From Flavobacterium sp. ASV13 (lineage in GTDB: Bacteria > Bacteroidota > Bacteroidia > Flavobacteriales > Flavobacteriaceae): DNA of 64,000 nt. Below the pieces are notes generated by a model. It did not search any database. It saw only the letters and a program-made list of their open reading frames with translations, and was not told the origin of the DNA. Shown in pieces: positions 24,942 through 32,698 of the stretch. The stretch is from positions 1 to 64,000 of the forward strand of contig NZ_JQJY01000008.1 in NCBI RefSeq assembly GCF_000745775.1, given 5' to 3'. The translations under genes and the position numbers were made by a program. Positions within the stretch are counted from its first letter, which is position 1; every line of letters starts with the position of its first letter.

Positions 24942-26360
24942 ATGAGTGAAACAAGCCAATATATTTATGCCCCTAAAATTGACATAAAGACTTTATGGGA
25001 AATGAGTGCTCATGATTTTAATTCATGGAGAAAAATTCATGACTATCCTAGAATTATTAATTTTTTTAAATTGAGGTTACCAAAATTTGAAGAATGGATG
25101 AAAGAGCAATCTGTTTCTGACGAAATGTTGGTTGAATTTTCTCCTTCCAAATTAATGCAAGACATTGATAAAGTATATATTTATACAGTATGTAAGAATG
25201 ATTTTTGCAAAAATGTAATAGTAGAAAATAATTTTTTTATTGGAGATTTATGGCATCATCAATTCATAATAAAAGATAAAAATGAAATTATACCATACCA
25301 GACTTGGTATTTTTCTCAACCAGATAGTCATGCTATTTTGCCTTTTCAAAATTGTACTCGTTATGGAGATAAAATATTTTTAATGAATGAATTAGAGCTT
25401 TTAGACTTGGGGAAGATATGTTTAGATAGTAATATAAAGCAAAACTTTACAATTAATGACGGAGTGAAAAGCCGTACTTTAAATTTAGATTTTGTGAATT
25501 TATGCGGTTTGAAAATAGATAATTTTAATCATGCTCATAATTTTAGAATTTGGTTCTCTTATGCTGAAAATATTTCTATAAATGGAGATCTACATTTTAT
25601 TGACGCTTATAAAAGCTCTTTTTATAATATGGTAAGTCCCAAAAAATCTAATTTAAAACTTTCAAATGGATCATTTCAAAGATGGTCAATGCGAAACTGT
25701 GGTTTTGATTTTACTGCAACTAATTCAAACATTATCGCTTGGAGATATGAAGGAATTGACTTGTATGGAACTTTGAGTAATTCAGATATGTCGGATTGTG
25801 AATTTACTGTTTCTAAAATTAAATTTAAGCATTATTATGTTGAGGCGAAAGAATTACATGCAACTGTAAAAAGACTTTACTCGCAAATTGGTAAAAGGAA
25901 GGACGCTAGTAAGCACTTCTATTTAGAAAAACAATATGAAAGAAAATCATTTTTTTTTGCTAAAGATAATTTTAGGGAAGAATATAATCGATATAAAAAG
26001 AATATCTTTTTAGTTTTAGTATTTTATAAAAAATATTTTATTAAGTATACGAAATCTATTTTTTTAAATTTTTTATGGGGATACGGAGAGAGGCCTATTA
26101 GGGTATTTAGAATTTCTCTTTTGTCAATGCTAATATGTGCCTTGTTATATTATTTTCTACCAATTTCTGCGATTAAAACCAAAGGTAATTTGGTTAATTC
26201 TATTTATTATAGTATTGTTACTTTTACGACCTTGGGTTATGGTGATATTAATCAAACGCATTGGTTTTTAAAAATAGTATCAGCATTAGAGGCTTTATTA
26301 GGCATGTCCTTTTGGGGTATTTTAATAGCAGGATTTACTAATAATTCAAAAGATTATTAA
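24942..26360 (+). CDS. Potassium channel with a large N-terminal soluble domain
   Basis: The 472-residue protein ends in a two-helix pore: TM1 RISLLSMLICALLYYFLPISA (about 387-407), the selectivity filter TTLGYGD (residues 429-435), and TM2 ALEALLGMSFWGILIAGF. The first 340 residues are soluble. Residues about 175-290 contain loosely repeated short strands (LNLDFVNLCGLKIDNF, ISINGDLHFID, LKLSNGSFQRWSMRNCGF, SNSDMSDCEF) that resemble a pentapeptide-type beta-helix. A basic, aromatic-rich linker joins the two. The codon use is more AT-rich than in its neighbours, with many ATA and TTT codons, hinting at acquisition from elsewhere. Confidence 0.85.
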   Translation: MSETSQYIYAPKIDIKTLWEMSAHDFNSWRKIHDYPRIINFFKLRLPKFEEWMKEQSVSDEMLVEFSPSKLMQDIDKVYIYTVCKNDFCKNVIVENNFFIGDLWHHQFIIKDKNEIIPYQTWYFSQPDSHAILPFQNCTRYGDKIFLMNELELLDLGKICLDSNIKQNFTINDGVKSRTLNLDFVNLCGLKIDNFNHAHNFRIWFSYAENISINGDLHFIDAYKSSFYNMVSPKKSNLKLSNGSFQRWSMRNCGFDFTATNSNIIAWRYEGIDLYGTLSNSDMSDCEFTVSKIKFKHYYVEAKELHATVKRLYSQIGKRKDASKHFYLEKQYERKSFFFAKDNFREEYNRYKKNIFLVLVFYKKYFIKYTKSIFLNFLWGYGERPIRVFRISLLSMLICALLYYFLPISAIKTKGNLVNSIYYSIVTFTTLGYGDINQTHWFLKIVSALEALLGMSFWGILIAGFTNNSKDY

Positions 26361-26439
26361 AATAGAAAATTGATGGAATATACTTTGTGAGTCTCTATAT
26401 GATTTTTTGCGCGAAGAATTACGCGGAGATTTGCTAAGA

Positions 26440-27771
26440 TTATTTTTGCTTTTTCAAATTATAAGCATAAAGATAGCAATCTGCACTTCCGTAAAAAATA
26501 ACATTATTGCTGATGAATGGAGAAGAAAGAATTGAGCCTAATTGATAAAATTCATCCATTACTTTTAGGTTTTCGGCATAAACAGATAAATCAGCTTGTT
26601 TGGAAGTGTATGTAAAATCAAGATGATTGTTATTGAGAATTTCTGAAGCATATTTTTTTCTGTTTTCAGTACTTACAAAAGCAGATTCTTTTCCGTTAGA
26701 AAGTAAGTTTAAAGCGAAAAAATTACCACTAAAATCACCAAAGTAAATTGTGTTTCCTGATATTGCAGGCGAAGAATAAATATATCCGTTTCCTTTAAAA
26801 CGGCATTTTTCCTGACCTGTTTTTGAATCAAGTGCTAATAAAGCATAGGTGTCAGAAGTTCCAACGTAAAGTGTGTTATCCTGAACAACAGCCGAACTCA
26901 AAATCCAGGAATTCTCGGCATTGTATTTCCAAACTAATTTTCCGGTTTCTGCATCAAGCGCAAACAAAAAAGGATCTCTGGCGCCAAAATAAACCAATCC
27001 ATTTGCAACAACAGCGGAAGCCTGAATGCCTTTAAATCCAGTTTTGACTTCAGTTGAAAAATGCCATTTCTCTTTTCCGGTTTTGCAATCTAAAGCATAG
27101 AAATTTCCATCCCAACCTCCAAAATACAAATTCTCTTTTTCAATAACAGGAGTACTGTGAATAGGTTCATTTGTTTTGAAAGTCCATTTTAAAGTGCCTT
27201 TTTTTGAGTCCACAGCGTACATATTTCCATCACTGCTTCCAAAAATGACTAAAGCTGTATTTTTATCATTGTAAATAACAGGCGATGACAAATAAAAATC
27301 CCATAAATCGTTCATCAACATGTCGCTTGGTTTCATTCCCCACATTCCGATTTCTTGGTACCAATGTTCGCCTTTAGTTTGAAATTTCCATATTTCTTTT
27401 CCGGTTGTTGCATTTACGGCATAATAATACCCGTCAAAACTTCCAAAATAAACAATATCATTATCGATGCTAGCCGAACTGTGAACTGCGCCATTGGTTT
27501 TGAATTTCCATTTGATGTTTCCTGATTTTTCATTGATGCAGTATAGAAAACCGTCTTCACTTCCTATATAAACTGCTCCGTTTTTAACAATTGGAGAGGA
27601 AAAGATTTTCCCTTCTGTTTTAAATTTCCATTTTAAATCAGCCAATGGTCGATAACCTTTTCCATCAAAAATTCGATTTGTAAATGCATTGATGGTTTTA
27701 TTCTGAGAAAAAGCATTGGAAGTAAAAATTAAAAAGAAATAGAGCAGGATAGAAGTAAAGGTTTTTTTCAT
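26440..27771 (-). CDS. Secreted PQQ-type beta-propeller protein
   Basis: The ATG at 27771 gives 443 residues with a signal peptide (MKKTFTSILLYFFLIFTSNAFSQ); an upstream start would bury it. The mature protein has about seven blade repeats of the PQQ/quinoprotein type, each with the pattern V-Y-G-S-D-G-Y-A-ln-G-W-F (for example VYIGSEDGFLYCINEKSGNIKWKFKT, VYFGSFDGYYYAVNATTGKEIWKFQT). There is no dehydrogenase active-site Asp/Asn pair that I can point to, so this is probably a binding or scaffold propeller. It is exported to the periplasm or cell surface. Confidence 0.85.
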   Translation of the reverse strand: MKKTFTSILLYFFLIFTSNAFSQNKTINAFTNRIFDGKGYRPLADLKWKFKTEGKIFSSPIVKNGAVYIGSEDGFLYCINEKSGNIKWKFKTNGAVHSSASIDNDIVYFGSFDGYYYAVNATTGKEIWKFQTKGEHWYQEIGMWGMKPSDMLMNDLWDFYLSSPVIYNDKNTALVIFGSSDGNMYAVDSKKGTLKWTFKTNEPIHSTPVIEKENLYFGGWDGNFYALDCKTGKEKWHFSTEVKTGFKGIQASAVVANGLVYFGARDPFLFALDAETGKLVWKYNAENSWILSSAVVQDNTLYVGTSDTYALLALDSKTGQEKCRFKGNGYIYSSPAISGNTIYFGDFSGNFFALNLLSNGKESAFVSTENRKKYASEILNNNHLDFTYTSKQADLSVYAENLKVMDEFYQLGSILSSPFISNNVIFYGSADCYLYAYNLKKQK

Positions 27772-28193
27772 GTTTTTTACATAAAAATAAAAATATTCTA
27801 ATGAATTAAATAGCAATGCTTTAATGAAAATGTTATAAAAATATTTTAGGAAGGTCTTTGTGAATAGCATATTTGTTTTTATATGGAAATAGCGAAAGAA
27901 CACCTCAAAGTTTTCTAATCATTTTCCATTGATGTAATAATGGTCTAAAAGTTATAATCTGTACAATTTGTTTAAAAAATAAATTTGGTGAGATAGTAAA
28001 ATGTTTTATCTAAATTTGTTTATTTTTACATAAGTAATTGTTTGTCAGTTGATTATTTAGTTTGTGTCTTCTTTTTAAGTAGTTTTTTAAATGCCTTTTG
28101 TGATTAACTGGTGATAATTTAAAAAAGGATAGAAGGTGTTTACAAATTAAGTAAAAGTGCGGCATCAGCACTATAATCACTGATAAAATTAAG
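27772..28193. other. AT-rich intergenic region
   Basis: This region lies between the divergent propeller and methyltransferase genes. I see no conserved gene, hairpin or repeat; a 134-residue frame on the minus strand at its right end is a shadow of the methyltransferase. Confidence 0.4.
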
Positions 28194-29006
28194 ATGAATC
28201 CAAACAAAGCATTATGGGAAAAAGGCGATTTTACGCGCATTGCAGAATCTATGAGAGAAAGCGGTGCGGAATTGGTTGCCAAAATTGGAATTAAAGAAAA
28301 TAGTAACGTTTTAGATCTCGGCTGTGGCGATGGTACTACCGCAATACCTTCGGCAAAATTAGGAGCCAATGTTTTAGGTGTTGATATAGCAAGAAATTTA
28401 GTTGAAGCTGGCAATCTTCGGGCAAAAAAGGAAGGATTGGATAATATTGTATTTAAAGAAGGTGACGCAACCGATTTGAATGAATTGAAAAATCAATCTT
28501 ACGATGTTACGATGAGCATTTTTGGAGCAATGTTCGCTCCAAAACCTTTTGATGTTGCTAAAGAAATGGTTCGTGTCACAAAACCTGGTGGTAAAATTAT
28601 TATGGGTAATTGGATACCGGGAGATCCAACGTTGGTTGCACAAATCTTGAAGATTAGTTCTGAATTTACACCACCGCCTCCTGAAGGTTTTGTAAGCCCT
28701 ATGCTTTGGGGTATTGAGGATAACGTAGTTGAAAGATTTACGAATGCGGGTGTTCCTAAAGAAAATATTTCTTTTGAGAGAGATACCTTTACATTTAAAG
28801 CAGCATTTCCACCTTCGGAGTGGCTAGATCGATTGAAAAATTACTATGGTCCAACTATGAATGCTTTTGAAGCTGCAGAACAAAATGGGAAAACTTCGGA
28901 TTTGTATGCTAAACTTGAAGGATTAGTTAATAGCCAAAACCAAAGTAATGACGAAAATTCTACATTAATTCCCGCAACTTATCTTCATGTTACAGTTTTG
29001 GTTTAA
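28194..29006 (+). CDS. Class I SAM-dependent methyltransferase
   Basis: The 270-residue protein has motif I VLDLGCGDGTTAIPSAKLG (about residues 37-55), the acidic end of strand 2 in VLGVDIARNLV, motif II-like FKEGDATDL and motif III MVRVTKPGGKIIMGNW. It resembles UbiE-like small-molecule methyltransferases. The C-terminal part (FTPPPPEGFVSPMLWG and KNYYGPTMNAFEAAEQNGK) looks like a substrate-binding cap. The substrate is unknown and the neighbours give no hint. Confidence 0.88.
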   Translation: MNPNKALWEKGDFTRIAESMRESGAELVAKIGIKENSNVLDLGCGDGTTAIPSAKLGANVLGVDIARNLVEAGNLRAKKEGLDNIVFKEGDATDLNELKNQSYDVTMSIFGAMFAPKPFDVAKEMVRVTKPGGKIIMGNWIPGDPTLVAQILKISSEFTPPPPEGFVSPMLWGIEDNVVERFTNAGVPKENISFERDTFTFKAAFPPSEWLDRLKNYYGPTMNAFEAAEQNGKTSDLYAKLEGLVNSQNQSNDENSTLIPATYLHVTVLV

Positions 29007-29149
29007 TATTCTTGAGCATGATTTTCATCCTTCGCAGAAATAGAAAAACAGAAAATTTAAAAGTAATTTTTGCATATTTGCAAACACTTAAAACCAGTGA
29101 AAATTAAATTACTAAATTTTGAGTTTTTTAAACTCAGTAAAATATAAGA

Positions 29150-29884
29150 ATGAAAATAATAGCGGTAATTCCAGCCAGATATGCATCAACACGATTTCCA
29201 GCAAAACTAATGCAGGATTTGGGAGGCAAAACAGTAATTCTAAGAACCTACGAAGCTTCAGTAGCAACTAATTTATTTGATGATGTTTTTGTTGTTACCG
29301 ATTCAGATTTAATCTTTGATGAAATTGTTTCCAATGACGGAAAAGCAATTATGAGCATTAAAGAACATGAATCCGGAAGCGACAGAATTGCTGAAGCAAT
29401 TGCAGATCTTGATGTCGATATTGTGGTAAATGTGCAGGGAGATGAACCTTTTACAGAAGCAGAACCTTTAGCGCAAGTTTTATCAGTTTTTAAAAATGAT
29501 CCTGATAAAAAGGTTGATTTAGCTTCCTTGATGCGTGAAATTACAAATGAAGACGAAATCAATAATCCTAATAATGTGAAAGTGGTCGTAGATCAATCAC
29601 AGTTTGCGCTTTATTTTTCAAGATCTGTAATTCCATATCCTAGAGAGAAAAATGTTGGTGTAAGATATTTTCAGCACATCGGAATTTATGCTTTTAGAAA
29701 ACAGGCTTTATTAGATTTTTATAGACTTCCGATGAAATCTTTAGAAGCTTCTGAGAAATTGGAACAACTTCGTTATTTAGAATTCGGAAAACGTATTAAA
29801 ATGGTTGAGACAACTCATGTAGGAATTGGGATTGATACGGCTGAGGATTTAGAGAAGGCTAGAATGATGTTGAGGGATATTTAA
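29150..29884 (+). CDS. kdsB: CMP-KDO synthetase (3-deoxy-manno-octulosonate cytidylyltransferase)
   Basis: The 244-residue enzyme activates KDO with CTP for lipopolysaccharide inner-core synthesis. The N-terminal nucleotide loop IPARYASTRFPAKLM, the Asp-containing VVNVQGDEPF motif, FSRSVIPYPR, the HIGIYAFRKQALLDF strand and the C-terminal GIGIDTAEDLEKA all match KdsB. The length is normal. No other LPS genes adjoin it. It converges with the E1 gene across an inverted repeat and a terminator. Confidence 0.97.
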   Translation: MKIIAVIPARYASTRFPAKLMQDLGGKTVILRTYEASVATNLFDDVFVVTDSDLIFDEIVSNDGKAIMSIKEHESGSDRIAEAIADLDVDIVVNVQGDEPFTEAEPLAQVLSVFKNDPDKKVDLASLMREITNEDEINNPNNVKVVVDQSQFALYFSRSVIPYPREKNVGVRYFQHIGIYAFRKQALLDFYRLPMKSLEASEKLEQLRYLEFGKRIKMVETTHVGIGIDTAEDLEKARMMLRDI

Positions 29885-29912
29885 TTAATGTGAATAAAAT
29901 TATCCATAATCT

Positions 29913-30014
29913 TGTCATTCCGAGGAACGAGGAATCTCCACGAGTAGCTCGACAAAGATTGGTGATTAACTGTACGGAGTTTCTTGTGGAGATTCCTCGT
30001 TCCTCGGAATGACA
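29913..30014. repeat. Perfect 29-bp-arm inverted repeat
   Basis: The arm at 29913-29941 (starting TGTCATTCCGAGGAACGAGG) is the exact reverse complement of 29986-30014, with a 44-bp loop. It sits just after kdsB. The GTCATTCCGAGGAACGAGGAATC word is, from memory, a widespread intergenic repeat in Bacteroidota. Confidence 0.9.
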
Positions 30015-30042
30015 AACGTTAGGGTTACTTGGTTTATAAAAC

Positions 30043-30076
30043 AAAAAAAGCTCCAAAATTATTGGAGCTTTTTTAT
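30043..30076. terminator. Bidirectional terminator between kdsB and the E1 gene
   Basis: AAGCTCCAA and TTGGAGCTT pair around AATTA, with an A run before and a T run after, serving both convergent genes. Confidence 0.85.
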
Positions 30077-30098
30077 TTATCTAAAACATTCTAAAATC

Positions 30099-32510
30099 TT
30101 AGTACAAACTAGGAAATTTAGAAGGATTAACTTCATTCATCATGCTATATACTTTCTCGAAAATATCTTCTGCAGAAGGTTTAGAGAAATAATCGCCGTC
30201 AGTTCCGTATGCTGGTCTGTGGGCTTTTGCAGCAAGAGTTTGTGGTTTGCTGTCAAGATATTTGTAAGCATCTTGTTCTTCTAAAATTTGTTGTAAAATG
30301 AATGCTGAAGCTCCTCCAGGAACATCTTCATCAATTACTAAAAGACGATTTGTTTTTGCAATACTTTTTACAATATCCTTATTGACATCAAAAGGAAGTA
30401 AAGATTGGATATCAATAACTTCACAATCAATTCCTAGATCTAATAATTCGTTTGCAGCTTGCTGAACCAGTCTTAAAGTTGAGCCATAAGAAACCAAAGT
30501 AATATCTGAACCTTCTTTCATGGTTTCAATTACTCCAATTGGCGTTTTGAATTCACCAAAATTCAAAGGCGCTTTTTCTTTTAAACGGTAACCGTTTAGA
30601 CATTCAATTACTAAAGCCGGTTCGTCGCACTCTAAAAGTGTGTTGTAAAAACCTGCAGCTTGTGTCATGTCTCTCGGAACCAAAACATGAATACCGCGAA
30701 TCGCATTGATAATCATTCCCATAGGAGAACCTGAATGCCAGATACCTTCTAAACGGTGTCCGCGCGTTCTGATGATTAATGGTGCTTTTTGTTTTCCGAC
30801 AGTTCTGTATTGTAATGTAGCCAAATCATCACTCATGATTTGGATAGCATATAATAAATAATCTAAATATTGAATTTCAGCAATTGGACGTAAACCTCTC
30901 AAAGCCATTCCGATTCCTTGTCCAATAATCGTAGCTTCACGAATTCCGACATCGGCAACACGAAGTTCGCCGTATTTTTCCTGCATGCCTTCTAAACCTT
31001 GGTTTACGTCGCCAATGTTTCCAACATCCTCACCAAAAATTAAAGTTTCTGGATATTTGGCAAACAAAGCGTCAAAGTTGTCACGCAATAACATTCTTCC
31101 GTCAATATCAGCTTTCGTATTTTCACCATATTCAGGAAGTACTTTCTGAACAGAAAAAACATTTTTATCTGATTCAGAATGTAAATTACTGCTGAATTTT
31201 TCCTGAGTTTCATTCAAAAATCTAGTAATCCATTCTCTTAGAATTACTTTGCTATTTGGAACTTCAATAAAACGAAGAATCTTTCTCGCATAAACCAGCA
31301 ATTCTTTTTTTAGAGGTGCTTTAATCGCACTTAATTCCGAAATATATTTTCTGATTCTGTCTTTGTGGTTGATACTTGCTTCAGCAATTTGTTCTAACAA
31401 AGCCAAAAGATTCTTTTGTTCCTCAATAATTGGATTAATGAAGGAATTCCAAGCTTCTTTTTTAGCTTCAAGAACTTCTTTTTTCAATTGAAAATCAATC
31501 ACCTCAAGCTCTTCTGGAGATGCTATATTAATCGCAATCATCCATAAACGCATTTGGCGAATACAGTCAAAATCTCTTTCCCAAGCCAGTCTTTCTCCAT
31601 TTTTATAACGTTCGTGTGAACCAGAAGTAGAGTGACCTTGAGGTTGTGTCAATTCATTTACGTGAATTAAAACAGGAATATGTTCTTCGCGAGCAATTTG
31701 TCCAGCTCTTTCATATGTTGAAACCAGTTCAGCATAATCCCAACCTTTCACTCTAAAAATATCATAACCTTTAGAATCTTCGTCACGCTGATATCCTTTA
31801 AGAATTTCAGAGATATTTTCTTTTGTAGTTTGATGTCTGGCGTGAACCGAAATTCCGTATTCATCATCCCAAACACTCATTACCATCGGGACTTGTAAAA
31901 CTCCGGCAGCATTTATAGTTTCAAAAAATAATCCTTCAGATGTACTTGCGTTACCAATAGTTCCCCATGCAACTTCATTTCCGTTTACAGTAAATTTATC
32001 TTTGATGGTGATTCCGTCAACATTTCTGTAAATTTTTGAAGCTTGTGCTAATCCCAATAATCTTGGCATTTGTCCGGCTGTTGGCGATATATCTGAACTT
32101 GAATTTTTTTGTTTTGTTAAGTCTTTCCACGAACCGTCTTCGTTTAAACTGTGCGTTACAAAGTGTCCGCCCATTTGTCTTCCGGCAGACATTGGATCAA
32201 AATCCAAATCGGTGTGACCGTATAAACCAGCGAAAAATTGTTTTGGAGTCAATTCGCCAATCGCCATCATAAAAGTCTGATCGCGGTAGTATCCTGAACG
32301 AAAATCACCGTTTTTGAAAGCTTTTGCCATTGCAAGCTGCGGTACTTCTTTTCCGTCTCCAAATATTCCAAATTTGGCTTTTCCTGTTAATACTTCTTTA
32401 CGACCTAAAAGACTACATTCACGGCTAGTTACGGCAATTCTGTAGTCGTTCAATACCTCAGTTTTGAAATCTTCAAATGTCAAAGTAGTATTGCTTTTTT
32501 CTTTTATCAT
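30099..32510 (-). CDS. Fused E1 alpha/beta thiamine-diphosphate 2-oxoacid dehydrogenase
   Basis: The 803-residue protein joins E1-alpha (about residues 1-390) and E1-beta (about 460-800). The alpha half has YRDQTFMMAIGELTPKQFFAGL, the RQMGGHF loop and a diphosphate-binding region VAWGTIGNASTSEGLFFE. The beta half has the transketolase-type LIFGEDVGNIGDVNQGLEG, ADVGIREATIIGQGIGMALRG, and the C-terminal VIDEDVPGGASAF. Such enzymes decarboxylate pyruvate, branched-chain or related 2-oxoacids and pass the acyl group to an E2 lipoyl protein. Branched-chain (2-oxoisovalerate) oxidation is likeliest by similarity. No E2 or E3 gene is nearby. Confidence 0.9.
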   Translation of the reverse strand: MIKEKSNTTLTFEDFKTEVLNDYRIAVTSRECSLLGRKEVLTGKAKFGIFGDGKEVPQLAMAKAFKNGDFRSGYYRDQTFMMAIGELTPKQFFAGLYGHTDLDFDPMSAGRQMGGHFVTHSLNEDGSWKDLTKQKNSSSDISPTAGQMPRLLGLAQASKIYRNVDGITIKDKFTVNGNEVAWGTIGNASTSEGLFFETINAAGVLQVPMVMSVWDDEYGISVHARHQTTKENISEILKGYQRDEDSKGYDIFRVKGWDYAELVSTYERAGQIAREEHIPVLIHVNELTQPQGHSTSGSHERYKNGERLAWERDFDCIRQMRLWMIAINIASPEELEVIDFQLKKEVLEAKKEAWNSFINPIIEEQKNLLALLEQIAEASINHKDRIRKYISELSAIKAPLKKELLVYARKILRFIEVPNSKVILREWITRFLNETQEKFSSNLHSESDKNVFSVQKVLPEYGENTKADIDGRMLLRDNFDALFAKYPETLIFGEDVGNIGDVNQGLEGMQEKYGELRVADVGIREATIIGQGIGMALRGLRPIAEIQYLDYLLYAIQIMSDDLATLQYRTVGKQKAPLIIRTRGHRLEGIWHSGSPMGMIINAIRGIHVLVPRDMTQAAGFYNTLLECDEPALVIECLNGYRLKEKAPLNFGEFKTPIGVIETMKEGSDITLVSYGSTLRLVQQAANELLDLGIDCEVIDIQSLLPFDVNKDIVKSIAKTNRLLVIDEDVPGGASAFILQQILEEQDAYKYLDSKPQTLAAKAHRPAYGTDGDYFSKPSAEDIFEKVYSMMNEVNPSKFPSLY

Positions 32511-32698
32511 AATCTTTAATGGTCATGTTTAGACTGCGAAATTACTTAAAAACAATCAATAATCATAATTCTTTAAAATAAATATAATTTAATTATTTGT
32601 ATTTAAAATCAAAAAACTACGTATTTTATTTATGTAATTTTTAGTAAAAATTCAATTTATGTAATAATAATTCAACTTTTTGTTTAAAATTTATTCGA

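Noticed and set aside
26380..26436. Single arm of a GCGCGAAGAATTACGCGG-type repeat after the channel gene
   Set aside because: No matching opposite arm is found nearby, so it may be a decayed fragment but cannot be supported as a repeat.
26823..27035. Plus-strand frame inside the propeller gene
   Set aside because: It is a shadow of the repeated blades on the other strand.
28010..28414. 134-residue minus-strand frame before the methyltransferase
   Set aside because: Most of it is antisense to the methyltransferase start, and its residues show no domain or leader.
30099..32510. Loss of the GDG thiamine-diphosphate motif in the E1 alpha half as a sign of inactivity
   Set aside because: The site reads GNAS with surrounding residues well kept, and the beta half is intact. 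From memory this variant is usual in this E1 subgroup, so it is not evidence of a broken enzyme.
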